Below are positions 51,170 through 59,543 of a stretch of DNA of 64,000 bases, in pieces; the first letter of the stretch is position 1, and each line of letters begins with the position of its first letter. The stretch lies in the NCBI RefSeq assembly GCF_034522235.1, contig NZ_JAXHLN010000003.1, positions 310,001 to 374,000 of the forward strand. The letters run 5' to 3'. This DNA comes from Thiohalophilus sp. GTDB taxonomy: Bacteria; Pseudomonadota; Gammaproteobacteria; UBA6429; Thiohalophilaceae. A program made the position numbers and the translations under genes. Below the pieces are notes generated by a model that ran no database searches, was not told the DNA's origin, and saw nothing but the letters and a program-made list of their open reading frames with translations.

Positions 51170-51367
51170 ATGAACAAAAGCTCTTCCATGAGGATTAGGC
51201 TGGACCCCGATCTACATCGTGCTTTCCTTGACGCTTGCCAGCAGATTGACAAACCAGCAGCACAGGTGATTCGCGAATTCATGCGCGAATATGTTATGCA
51301 AAATCCCGTAGTTAGCCAAGGTGAGCTCTTTGTAGCGGAACAAAATGCAAGCTACAAGAAAGGGTAG
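51170..51367 (+). CDS. small ribbon-helix-helix-type protein
   Basis: A 65-residue protein starting at MNKSSSM; a TTG five codons earlier is less likely. The pattern MRIRLDPDLHRAFLDACQQIDKPAAQVIREFMREYV has one beta-strand of alternating residues and two helices, as in RHH regulators and antitoxins. It lies between a promoter/palindrome and vsr. It may control the methyltransferase/Vsr/endonuclease genes, as C proteins do in other R-M systems, or be the antitoxin of an unrecognised toxin. Confidence 0.7.
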   Translation: MNKSSSMRIRLDPDLHRAFLDACQQIDKPAAQVIREFMREYVMQNPVVSQGELFVAEQNASYKKG

Positions 51368-51400
51368 GGATGAAAATTCCTAAGTAAATAAACACAAATA

Positions 51401-51808
51401 ATGGTTGATACTCGATCAAAAGAACAACGATCACGAATTATGTCGAGTGTTCACGATAAGAACACAAGACCAGAAATGTATGTTCGGAGTATGCTCCATA
51501 GAATGGGCTACAGATTTAGATTACATAGAAAAGGTTTACCCGGCAGACCAGATATTGTTTTTCCTAGCAGACATAAGGTGATTTTCGTAAATGGATGTTT
51601 TTGGCACTCTCATAACTGCAAATATGATAAACCTCCTAAATCGAAGTTAGATTATTGGCTGCCGAAATTAGAAGCAACAAAGAAACGGGATAAAAAAAAC
51701 GTTGATGCTCTAAAAAAACTTGGATGGGAGGTGCTCACTGTATGGCAATGTGAGTTAAGGAATCCTAGCTTTCTTCAACAAAGACTTAAACGGTTTCTTA
51801 AAGATTAG
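51401..51808 (+). CDS. vsr: very short patch repair endonuclease Vsr
   Basis: Nicks 5' to the T of T:G mismatches that arise by deamination of 5-methylcytosine. The 135-residue protein keeps the key residues: catalytic Asp51 (GRPDIVF), His69 in FWHSHNC, and zinc ligands Cys66, His71, Cys73 and Cys117, with the same numbering as E. coli Vsr. N-terminal DTRSKEQRSRIMSSVHDKNTRPE is typical. It is directly upstream of the cytosine methyltransferase, the usual pairing, so it should protect methylated sites from mutation. Confidence 0.95.
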   Translation: MVDTRSKEQRSRIMSSVHDKNTRPEMYVRSMLHRMGYRFRLHRKGLPGRPDIVFPSRHKVIFVNGCFWHSHNCKYDKPPKSKLDYWLPKLEATKKRDKKNVDALKKLGWEVLTVWQCELRNPSFLQQRLKRFLKD

Positions 51809-51860
51809 AGTATAAATTATTGTATGGCAATTTTTTATAAAATTTACGAGATATAATATT

Positions 51861-53201
51861 ATGACTAGACCAATTGCGATAGATTTATTTAGTGGCGCAG
51901 GAGGAATGAGCCTCGGTTTCGAACAAGCTGGTTTTGATATTGCTGCTGCTGTAGATGTTGATCCTATACATGCATGTGTGCACAAATTTAATTTTCCAAC
52001 CTGCACTGTTATTCCTAAATCGGTATCAGAGCTGACAGGTTCTGATATTAGAAGAGCTGCTGGGATTGGCAATAAGCGAGTACATGTAGTTATTGGTGGG
52101 GCGCCTTGTCAAGGTTTTTCATTAATTGGTCAAAGGGCTTTGGATGACCCTCGCAATTCATTAGTACGAGATTTCGTCCGAGTTGTAAAAGAACTAAAAG
52201 CATCATATTTTGTCTTCGAGAATGTTAAGGGTCTTACGGTAGGTAAGCATCGTGTGCTTTTGGAAGAAATTATTGAAGAATTTAACTCAATAGGTTACCG
52301 CGTTCAAACGCCGTGGCAGGTGCTTCAAGCTGCACAATATGGTGTACCCCAAAATAGAGAAAGGCTTATACTGATAGGCGCTAAAAAGAATTATCGACTT
52401 CCAGAGTATCCTGTTCCGCGAACTCGATCAGCTGGAACAGATCCTATGCTATTGGACCTACCAGAAGGGCCTACTTGTCGCGATGCATTAGGCGACCTCC
52501 CTGAGCCAGAGCGTTTTAGTAAACTGGAACAATATGATTTTGTGAAAACGTCCCAATGGGGAAAACCAAGCAAATATGCTCACGAGCTTCGTTGCGTCGA
52601 CCGAGAGTCATGGCACTATAGTTTTCAGAGAAAATGGGATCCCATGATCCTAACTTCTAGTGCGAGAACGAATCATACAGAAATTTCTCGCAAACGTTTT
52701 GCAGAAACTGAAGAAGGTCAGGTAGAGCCAATCTCTCGATTTTATAAATTGCCTTCGGGTGGAATATCAAACACATTACGTGCTGGTACAGATTCTGCGC
52801 GCGGTGCATTTACTAGTCCACGTCCAATACATTACAAAACACCGCGGTGTATAACAGTTAGAGAAATGGCGCGATTACATGGGTTCCCTGATTGGTTCCG
52901 GTTCCATGTGACTAAATGGCATGGGGCGCGTCAAGTTGGTAATGCTGTGGCGCCCCCCTTGGCCAGAGCGCTGGGCGCAGAAATACTTAGAGCGTTGGAC
53001 GTGATACCGCAAAAACCACGCCAGAAAATTGAATTAGGCGATCCATTATTATTAGAAATGGATATGACTGAAGCAGCTGAATATTGGAATGTCCCGATTG
53101 CTATTGGCAAGCGGAACCGTAAAAGTGGAGCTAAAAAACGTAAACAGTCTGAGATTGAGCAGCTGCGCATAGCAGGGATAAGTGAGAATGCATATGGCTA
53201 A
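51861..53201 (+). CDS. DNA (cytosine-5-)-methyltransferase
   Basis: A 446-residue enzyme transferring methyl from SAM to cytosine C5. Motif I AIDLFSGAGGMSLGFEQAG (6-24), motif IV IGGAPCQGFS with nucleophile Cys83, motif VI FENVKGL (119-125), motif VIII QNRERLILIG (164-173), a variable target-recognition region (about 190-320), motif IX TPRCITVREMARLHGFP, and motif X RQVGNAVAPPLARALG. The recognition sequence cannot be read off. The last codons overlap the start of the next gene by 8 bases, so it is coupled to the candidate restriction enzyme. Confidence 0.95.
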   Translation: MTRPIAIDLFSGAGGMSLGFEQAGFDIAAAVDVDPIHACVHKFNFPTCTVIPKSVSELTGSDIRRAAGIGNKRVHVVIGGAPCQGFSLIGQRALDDPRNSLVRDFVRVVKELKASYFVFENVKGLTVGKHRVLLEEIIEEFNSIGYRVQTPWQVLQAAQYGVPQNRERLILIGAKKNYRLPEYPVPRTRSAGTDPMLLDLPEGPTCRDALGDLPEPERFSKLEQYDFVKTSQWGKPSKYAHELRCVDRESWHYSFQRKWDPMILTSSARTNHTEISRKRFAETEEGQVEPISRFYKLPSGGISNTLRAGTDSARGAFTSPRPIHYKTPRCITVREMARLHGFPDWFRFHVTKWHGARQVGNAVAPPLARALGAEILRALDVIPQKPRQKIELGDPLLLEMDMTEAAEYWNVPIAIGKRNRKSGAKKRKQSEIEQLRIAGISENAYG

Positions 53202-54003
53202 TAGTAGCTCCAGTAAAAGCCAAAGCCGTTACAAGGCGTTAATCGAAAAGATATTCTTTGACCACTACAAAGAGAACGATACTTTAATAGAATTTGAAAG
53301 GAATGAATTAGAAAGTGCGGCAAAATTACTTGAGATTACATTGCCAAAAAACCTAGGCGATGTGATTTATTCAATACGGTATCGAACTCCTATGCCGGAA
53401 TCAATATTATCCATTCAGCCAAAAGATATGGAATGGATAATCATAGGAGTAGGGCGTTCAAGATATGCATTTAAGCTAGTTCGGCTCAATAGAATAGCTC
53501 CTAATCCTGATTTGGCTGTAACTAAGATCCCTGATGCTACACCTGAAATAATATCTAATTACTCCTTGTCTGATGAGCAAGCTTTGCTCGCAAAGGTAAG
53601 GTACAACCGGTTGATAGACATATTCTTAGGTATATCTGTCTATTCTCTACAGAACCATCTTCGTACTACAGTTAAAGATATCGGTCAAATTGAGATCGAT
53701 GAAGTGTATGTTGGAATCGATAAGCAGGGTAATCATTATATTATACCTGTTCAGGCAAAAACTGGTAATGATCAATTGTCAGTTGTACAGACAAAACAGG
53801 ATGTTGATTGCTGTTCAGAGAAATTTCAAAATCTTATTTGTCGTGCAATATCAACTCAATTTATGGAAGATGACTTAATTGCAATATTCGAACTAACTGT
53901 GGAGGATGATGAGGTAAGAATCATTGAAGAGCGGCATTATAAACTTGTGCCTGCTAAAGAAATTACTTCACATGATTTGCAGAAATATAAATATCGCAAC
54001 TAG
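53194..54003 (+). CDS. candidate PD-(D/E)XK restriction endonuclease
   Basis: A 269-residue protein starting at MANSSSSKSQ; two earlier starts (53182 GTG, 53188 ATG) also exist. The region IEIDEVYVGIDKQGNHYIIPVQAK contains Asp169 and Q187-A-K189 in the pattern D-x(17)-(E/Q)xK of the PD-(D/E)XK fold. The N-terminal half is of unknown fold. It overlaps the methyltransferase by 8 bases (ATGGCTAA). I infer that this is the cognate type II restriction enzyme; no named family was recognised, so the call rests on position and the short motif. Confidence 0.6.
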   Translation: MANSSSSKSQSRYKALIEKIFFDHYKENDTLIEFERNELESAAKLLEITLPKNLGDVIYSIRYRTPMPESILSIQPKDMEWIIIGVGRSRYAFKLVRLNRIAPNPDLAVTKIPDATPEIISNYSLSDEQALLAKVRYNRLIDIFLGISVYSLQNHLRTTVKDIGQIEIDEVYVGIDKQGNHYIIPVQAKTGNDQLSVVQTKQDVDCCSEKFQNLICRAISTQFMEDDLIAIFELTVEDDEVRIIEERHYKLVPAKEITSHDLQKYKYRN

Positions 54004-54197
54004 CGATCAAGTAATATGTAAAAGAAAGTGGTGTCGGAGGGGGATGTAGTCGGAGCACAATTATTTCTGGATTTAGAGAATACTGCTCTCTAACACCAAT
54101 TTCATGGTTCATTGAGGAACATGTGACCCCGAAATAATGATCCGATCTATGTGGAACAATCTCTTACGTTATAACAATCTAGCTATGAACAGAGCTA

Positions 54198-55034
54198 ATG
54201 TCACATTGGACTCAGATTGAATGTGAGGCAATTGTCCGAGACTACTTCCAGATGCTGATGGAAGATATCTCCGGGAATGCATACTCTAAGGCCAAACACC
54301 GCAGAGCTTTACAGTCGAGCCAGGTGAAGCGTTCTGACGGCTCGATTGAATATAAGCATCAGAATATCAGTGCGATTCTACTCGAACTCGGTTATCCCTA
54401 TATCCCAGGCTACAAGCCAGCTTTTAATTATCAGAAAATTCTCAAAGATGCCGTCCAGGCGCACTTGAAGTCACAGCCAGGTGAAATAGAGGCCGAGGCA
54501 GTCGCACTGGCCGAGCAAGTTCCGGAGATATCCCATGCGGTCGATTGGGAGGCCGTACTTGATATCCCGCCGGATCGCCTCCCAAATTCGCCGGAAATAC
54601 AGACCAGTGAGTTCATGCCTCGGCATCTTAACTATGCCGAGCGAGAAGAGCGAAATCGGCAACTGGGCAAACTTGGCGAGGAATTCGTACTCGAATTCGA
54701 GAAATACCGGCTTGAGCAGGCAGGGCGATCAGATTTAGCCCGTGAAATTGAATGGACGAGCCAGAAACTGGGTGATGGTGCTGGCTATGATATACGGTCA
54801 TTTGATGCGCAGCGTGAGGAAGAGTTGTTCATAGAGGTTAAAACAACGAATTCCGGCAAATACCAGCCATTCATGATCAGCGACAATGAAGTCGCATTTT
54901 CCGTATCAACCAAGGACAAGTACGCACTATATAGGGTTTTTGATTTTCGGCATAAAGCAAGGATATTTACCTTGGAGGGAAATATCCAGGAGCTTGTTAA
55001 TTTGCAGCCTAAGTTATATAGAGCCACATTTTAA
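54198..55034 (+). CDS. DUF3883 (PD-(D/E)XK-like) domain protein
   Basis: A 278-residue protein. The N-terminal half (EAIVRDYFQMLMEDISGNAYSKAKHRRAL) resembles regions of HNH/DUF3883 defence proteins. The C-terminal DUF3883 domain starts near GKLGEEFVLEFEKYRLEQAG and carries GAGYDIRSFDAQREEELFIEVKTT, where Asp198 and E213-V-K215 make a PD-(D/E)XK active site. It has a separate 194-bp upstream gap and higher GC than its neighbours. A second, truncated copy of its 3' part lies at 61551-61876. It probably adds a nuclease to the island. Confidence 0.85.
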   Translation: MSHWTQIECEAIVRDYFQMLMEDISGNAYSKAKHRRALQSSQVKRSDGSIEYKHQNISAILLELGYPYIPGYKPAFNYQKILKDAVQAHLKSQPGEIEAEAVALAEQVPEISHAVDWEAVLDIPPDRLPNSPEIQTSEFMPRHLNYAEREERNRQLGKLGEEFVLEFEKYRLEQAGRSDLAREIEWTSQKLGDGAGYDIRSFDAQREEELFIEVKTTNSGKYQPFMISDNEVAFSVSTKDKYALYRVFDFRHKARIFTLEGNIQELVNLQPKLYRATF

Positions 55035-55137
55035 TGCCATGCAGTAATAGAAAAAAGAGATAAAAGTATAATTAATCTCAATATTATAGACTTCTGTTCT
55101 GCTAGACCAATTTTTTATTTTTCCACCAGGAAATTAC

Positions 55138-55854
55138 ATGTCGCATTCCAAAGCTATAAAAACAATTAAGATACTCTCTTCCATTGGTGAGGATTCGCCT
55201 AAGAGTCTCTACGCTGAGCGTCTTAGAAGGAATGTACGTGGAGTGAAGCGGCGGAAATCGATTGACCATACCTGGAATGGTCTCCTGCTTAGTATTTTAA
55301 CCTCCCAGCAGCGTTCGACTGGTAGATCTAATCGTGTTCGAGAACTCCTGGATTCAGGATGGTTGAGATGGGAAATTGCCATCAACGACCCTGCATCCAT
55401 CACTCGCACAGTGAAAGGGTTTAATTACAATGAGCGCAAAAAATCCTACCTACGCACCGCAAGGAGATGGCTTCTTAAGAATGTTGAAGAGCTTGACGAA
55501 TATAAGCGGGCTCTAAGGCGAATTCCAGTCCACAATATTCAAGAGCGATACGCTGCCGAGGTAGACGCAGCGGATTTCCTGCGCAAAGGAGTCGATGGGA
55601 TTGGGCCTAAACAATCCAGAAACTTCTGGCAGTATCTTGGCTACAGTGTTTGGACAATTCCTTTCGATTCACGCATTCGCACAATTTTAGAGTCTCCCCC
55701 CTTCTCTATGGATCCAGGTCTCACATATCTCAAGTCTGAGGAATATGTTATTGCTTTATGTAAAGCTGCAGAAACTTTCCCATGTTTACTTGACGCTTCG
55801 CTGTTCGACCTAGAGGGCCTGATGCGTACCTATGTGGGATTGCCTCGATATTAG
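55138..55854 (+). CDS. HhH-GPD family DNA glycosylase
   Basis: A 238-residue protein of the endonuclease III/Ogg fold. Helical core with LLLSILTSQQRSTGRS, the helix-hairpin-helix GVDGIGPKQSRNF (151-163), and VWTIPFDSRI with Asp177 at the catalytic Asp position. Lys158 stands where the lyase Lys120 of EndoIII is, with 19 residues to the Asp (18 in EndoIII), so a bifunctional glycosylase/AP lyase is predicted. The C-terminal 4Fe-4S cysteine loop of EndoIII is absent. The base removed is unknown. Its place at the end of a methyltransferase/nuclease island suggests action on modified or deaminated DNA. Confidence 0.8.
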   Translation: MSHSKAIKTIKILSSIGEDSPKSLYAERLRRNVRGVKRRKSIDHTWNGLLLSILTSQQRSTGRSNRVRELLDSGWLRWEIAINDPASITRTVKGFNYNERKKSYLRTARRWLLKNVEELDEYKRALRRIPVHNIQERYAAEVDAADFLRKGVDGIGPKQSRNFWQYLGYSVWTIPFDSRIRTILESPPFSMDPGLTYLKSEEYVIALCKAAETFPCLLDASLFDLEGLMRTYVGLPRY

Positions 55855-56182
55855 GAATAAAATTGACGTTGACAGATGCCCATCATAAATAAAAGATGTC
55901 GGTGACAAACAATACAGATTCGTATAAGTTGCTAGCGTGCTTTAACGCGCGACAGAATTATTTCTGATATTAGAGTCCCTTTGTTGTCAGGCACTATTTC
56001 CTTTTGAACCCCCGCGTTGCTGTAGTGTCTTATTCACAATGTATAGGTTGAGCGAGGGTCGGACCACCGCAAACCATTGAAACACAATGATAAAGGGGCA
56101 AAATTCAGGCCTGATCGGGGCTTAGAAGGCCATTTTCAGGGATGAAATGTTCGCTTTAAGGAGGAAGCATTCTGCCATGCCT
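55855..56182. other. 328-bp non-coding stretch with one copy of a 59-bp direct repeat
   Basis: 55981-56039 is the first copy of the repeat that recurs at 61927-61985. 56127-56144 carries AAGGCCATTTTCAGGG, repeated with one change at 60019-60034. No gene was recognised. Confidence 0.7.
55981..56039. repeat. 59-bp direct repeat, copy 1
   Basis: Starts TTGTTGTCAGGCACTATTTC and ends GTGTCTTATTCACAA. It differs from the copy at 61927 at about four positions. Each copy lies behind a DUF3883 gene or fragment. Confidence 0.9.
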
Positions 56183-56764
56183 TTAGGCAGGGAAGTGGGC
56201 GATGTCTCGTTGTTCCAATGCCAGGTGTCCCAGCATCCCCAGCCAGAAATCCCGAAACACCTCGATGGGTTTGAAGTAGTCTTTGTCGCCCTTGCATTTG
56301 CGCAACCACTCATTCATCTGCACCCCAAAGCCAAAGGCATCTTCGGGTGATTCGGGCAGGTGACCAATCCGCCCGGCCATGTCTTTCAGGTGCCAGGCGA
56401 CATCGTTGATGTGGGCCTGCACGCTGCGGTCGCTGCCGGTCTGGAAATGCTGTTCCGCCGAGAGCATATCGATCAAGGCCACGAGTTTTTCTGATCCGTG
56501 TTCGTCAAGCTGGCAGAGCGAGACGGCCTCTCGCCACAGGCGGTCGGCAAAGATTTCGGGAAACTGGCTGAATTCGTTTTTGGTCAGGCCGCAAAACACC
56601 ATGCTATAGCGGCTTTGCCACTCCATGGCGATGATGCATTTGCGCCGCAGCACCGTCACCCGATGGGCGTACCACTGCATGGCGCTCGCGTTGACCGCTT
56701 GCGCCTGGCTCAGATGCATGGCCAGGTCCTTGCTGAGTGTTTTGGAGAGATGAAACTGGATCAT
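56183..56764 (-). CDS. DUF6933-like protein
   Basis: A 193-residue soluble protein. It begins MIQFHLSKTLSKDLAMHLSQ and contains CIIAMEWQSRYSMVFCGLTKNEFSQFPEIFADRLWREAVSL, which resembles DUF6933 proteins, though I cannot check this. Length and composition are those of a real gene: GC-rich with no stop on this strand. It is antisense to the broken HigB frame and its start lies at the point where HigB homology begins, so an old rearrangement joined the two. Function unknown. Confidence 0.6.
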   Translation of the reverse strand: MIQFHLSKTLSKDLAMHLSQAQAVNASAMQWYAHRVTVLRRKCIIAMEWQSRYSMVFCGLTKNEFSQFPEIFADRLWREAVSLCQLDEHGSEKLVALIDMLSAEQHFQTGSDRSVQAHINDVAWHLKDMAGRIGHLPESPEDAFGFGVQMNEWLRKCKGDKDYFKPIEVFRDFWLGMLGHLALEQRDIAHFPA

Positions 56765-56776
56765 GGCATTGTTCGC

Positions 56777-56919
56777 TTGGTTAAGGGCCTCGGGACAGAT
56801 TTATTTTCCGAAGTCAAAAAGACAAATCTGGATATTTACCAAATAGTGATTTTTAATATTAAAGGTAACCACTACCGGCTGGTCGTCAAAGTAGCCTACG
56901 AGACCCAGCACGTACTGGT
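56777..56919 (+). pseudogene. higB: HigB toxin, 5' fragment (interrupted by IS21-type element)
   Basis: The frame encodes DLFSEVKKTNLDIYQIVIFN then IKGNHYRLVVKVAYETQHVLV, the core of HigB-type mRNA interferases (VVFNIKGNKYRLVV in typical members). The N-terminal ~35 residues are missing, replaced by sequence of the antisense DUF6933-like gene. The fragment ends at the CTGGT target duplication of the insertion sequence. The other part is at 59544-59594. Removing the element restores QHVLVKWLGTHAEYDK. Confidence 0.85.
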
Positions 56920-57139
56920 TGCATATTCCGGCCCAAGGTGAACAGCCATTCCGGTTCAACGTGAACACCGATTCTGGTCGAACGTGAACGCCCATTCCGG
57001 TTCAAGGTGAACACTTTTCGGAATTTTCCGGAATTGCTGTTCACGCGGCCGGAATGGGTGTTCACGTTCGACCGGAATCCTTCCCAACGCATTGTTTTTC
57101 AATCTATTTGGTATGCTCCTCCACTTTTTGGGAGCGCTC

Positions 57140-58681
57140 ATGCCAGCCAAGAGGACGACAATGCGAAAAATTCGAGAGGTTCTACGATTACGGCATGCCG
57201 GTGGTCTGTCGATCCGCCAGATCAAAGCCAGTAGCAAGCTCAGTGTCGGTGCCATCCAGAAACTGCTGACCAAAGCCGAGGCGCTGGGGCTGAGCTGGCC
57301 GCTGCCGCCGGCGCTGGATGACACCCAGCTGGCCCGGCTGTTCTATCCCGATGCCGATACCCGCGTCTCCCGCCGTTACCAGGTACCCGAGTGGTCGGCT
57401 ATCCACCAGGAACTCAAACGTAAAGGCATGACCAAGCAACTGCTGTGGGAGGAATACACCCAGCAGTATCCCAACCGCTGTTACAGCTACTCGCAGTTCT
57501 GCGACCGTTACGCCCACTGGCGGGGTCTGCAAAAGCGCTCCATGCGTCAGCTGCACAAGGCCGGGGAGAAGTGCTTTGTCGATTACTGCGGTCCCACGGT
57601 GCCGATCGTCTGTGCCAACACCGGTGAGATCCATCCCGCCCAGGTGTTCGTGGCGATACTGGGGGCCTCCAATTACACCTATGCCGAAGCCACCCTGAGC
57701 CAGACGTTGCCCGACTGGCTGGGCAGCCATGTGCGGGCGTTTGAGTACTTTGGCGGTTGCACCGAGATCGTTGTGCCGGATAATCTGAAAAGCGGTGTCA
57801 CGCGGGCGTGTCGCTACGACCCCGATCTCAATGCCAGTTACCAGCAGTGGGCTGAACACTATCAGGTGGCGGTGATACCGGCGCGGCCCTACAAGCCAAA
57901 AGACAAGGCCAAGGCCGAGGTCGGCGTGCAGATCGTCGAGCGCTGGATCCTGGCGCGTCTGCGCCACCACACCTTCTTCTCACTGGCTGAGCTGAACCAG
58001 TGCATCCGTGCCTTGCTGGATGAGCTGAACAAAAAGCCATTCAAGCAGTTGCCGGGTAACCGCCGAGAAGCGTTCGAGCAACTGGATCAGCCCGCCCTCA
58101 AACCGCTGCCCCGATACCCTTATCGTTATGTCGATATCAAACCGGTCAAGGTCAATATCGACTATCACGTGCAGTACCGGCAGCATCACTACTCGGTCCC
58201 ACACCCGTACGTGGGCGAAACGCTGGAGCTGCACGCCAGCGATACGCTAATCACGCTCTACTTCGGCCAACAACCGGTGGCCACCCATGCCCGCCAGCAC
58301 CGCCCGGGCATGACCACCGAACCGGCCCACATGCCCAGGCGTCACCAGAAACACCAGCAGTGGACACCCGGGCGGCTGAAGCACTGGGCGCGCGATATCG
58401 GTCCCGAGACGCTGAAATGGGTGACCGCACAGATCGAGATCAAAGCCCATCCCGAGCAGGCTTATCGGATCTGTCTCGGCCTGCTCAATCTCAGCCGGGC
58501 CTATCCACGGGAACGCCTCGAGGCCGCCTGCCGGATCGCCAACCAGGCCGGGCTGGTTCGCCTGAAACAGATCCAATCGGTCCTCGCCAGCAACCGGGAT
58601 CAACTGCCCGAACAGCTCGATCTCGACACCGCGCTACCCCAGGACCACGAGAACATCCGCGGTCCCCGCACCTTCCACTAA
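57140..58681 (+). CDS. istA: IS21-family transposase IstA
   Basis: A 513-residue DDE transposase. The start at MPAKRTTMRKIREVLRLRHAG is the normal IstA beginning and has GGGAG upstream; a frame extension to 57092 is ignored. N-terminal HTH (GLSIRQIKASSKLSVGAIQKLL), then the rve catalytic core with CFVDYCG (first Asp), VPDNLKSG (second Asp) and KDKAKAEVGVQIVERW (Glu). The C-terminal part binds DNA ends. The gene lies 26 bp before istB. Confidence 0.95.
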   Translation: MPAKRTTMRKIREVLRLRHAGGLSIRQIKASSKLSVGAIQKLLTKAEALGLSWPLPPALDDTQLARLFYPDADTRVSRRYQVPEWSAIHQELKRKGMTKQLLWEEYTQQYPNRCYSYSQFCDRYAHWRGLQKRSMRQLHKAGEKCFVDYCGPTVPIVCANTGEIHPAQVFVAILGASNYTYAEATLSQTLPDWLGSHVRAFEYFGGCTEIVVPDNLKSGVTRACRYDPDLNASYQQWAEHYQVAVIPARPYKPKDKAKAEVGVQIVERWILARLRHHTFFSLAELNQCIRALLDELNKKPFKQLPGNRREAFEQLDQPALKPLPRYPYRYVDIKPVKVNIDYHVQYRQHHYSVPHPYVGETLELHASDTLITLYFGQQPVATHARQHRPGMTTEPAHMPRRHQKHQQWTPGRLKHWARDIGPETLKWVTAQIEIKAHPEQAYRICLGLLNLSRAYPRERLEAACRIANQAGLVRLKQIQSVLASNRDQLPEQLDLDTALPQDHENIRGPRTFH

Positions 58682-58707
58682 CCCAAGCAAACCAAGGAGA
58701 CAAACCC

Positions 58708-59463
58708 ATGAGCACACACACCCTGAGCGCACTGCGCCAACTCAAACTCCCCGGCATGGCCCATGCCCTGCAAAGCCAGCTGGAACAGGTCGGCACCTAT
58801 GAAGGGCTGGCCTTTACCGAACGCCTCGCACTGCTGGTCGAGCAAGAACGCTTAAGCCGTGAACAGCACAAGCAAGAACGTCTGATCCGCCAGGCGCGCT
58901 TCAAGCTCACCGCCTGCGTGCCCGACATCGACTACCAACACCCGCGCAACCTCAAGCCGGCACAGATCGCACGGCTGGCGCAAAGCGACTGGATCAACCG
59001 TGGCCAGAATCTGCTGGTCACCGGCCCCTGCGGCAGCGGCAAGACCTACCTGGCCTGTGCGCTGGGTCATAACGCTTGCCTGCACGGCTACAGTGTCCGC
59101 TACTACCGCCTGTCACGGTTGTTACTGGAGCTGACCCAGGCCAAGGCCGACGGCAGCTACCACAAACAGCTCAAGCAGCTGGCCAAGATCCAGTTACTGA
59201 TCATCGATGACTGGGGTCTGGAGCCGTTGACACTGGCCCACCGCAACGACCTGATGGAAATCATGGACGACCGCCACGGCCAGACTTCCACCCTGGTGCT
59301 CAGTCAACTGCCGACCGACCAGTGGTATACCAGCATCGGCGACAACACGCTCGCCGACGCCATCCTGGACCGGCTGATGCACAACGCCCATCGGCTCCCG
59401 CTCAAGGGCGAGTCCATGCGCAAAGTACTCGGCCAGTTGACGGAAGATGAACACCTGGGTTAA
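58708..59463 (+). CDS. istB: IS21-family helper ATPase IstB
   Basis: A 251-residue DnaC-like AAA protein that directs target choice and activates IstA. Walker A GPCGSGKTYLACALG (about 112-126), Walker B LLIIDDWGLEPL, sensor-like STLVLSQLPTDQWY and arginine in ADAILDRLMHNAHRLPLKGESMR. AAGGAG precedes the ATG. Ends 80 bp before the right terminus of the element. Confidence 0.95.
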   Translation: MSTHTLSALRQLKLPGMAHALQSQLEQVGTYEGLAFTERLALLVEQERLSREQHKQERLIRQARFKLTACVPDIDYQHPRNLKPAQIARLAQSDWINRGQNLLVTGPCGSGKTYLACALGHNACLHGYSVRYYRLSRLLLELTQAKADGSYHKQLKQLAKIQLLIIDDWGLEPLTLAHRNDLMEIMDDRHGQTSTLVLSQLPTDQWYTSIGDNTLADAILDRLMHNAHRLPLKGESMRKVLGQLTEDEHLG

Positions 59464-59543
59464 AAACCCAACCCCGTGATGCGTTGTGAAATCAGGTGTT
59501 CACGTTCGTCCGGAATCGGTGTTCATCTTCGCCGGAATACGCA

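Larger units (their letters stand above)
56920..59543 (+). mobile_element. complete IS21-family insertion sequence inside higB
   Basis: The 2624-bp element has inverted termini TGCATATTCCGG...AAGGTGAA (left) and TGCGTATTCCGG...AGATGAA (right, reverse complement), and a 5-bp target duplication CTGGT on both sides. Near the left end several ~20-bp copies of ATTCCGGTTCAACGTGAAC occur in direct and inverted order, and two near the right end; these multiple sites are typical of IS21 ends. It carries istA and istB, both apparently intact. Confidence 0.93.
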
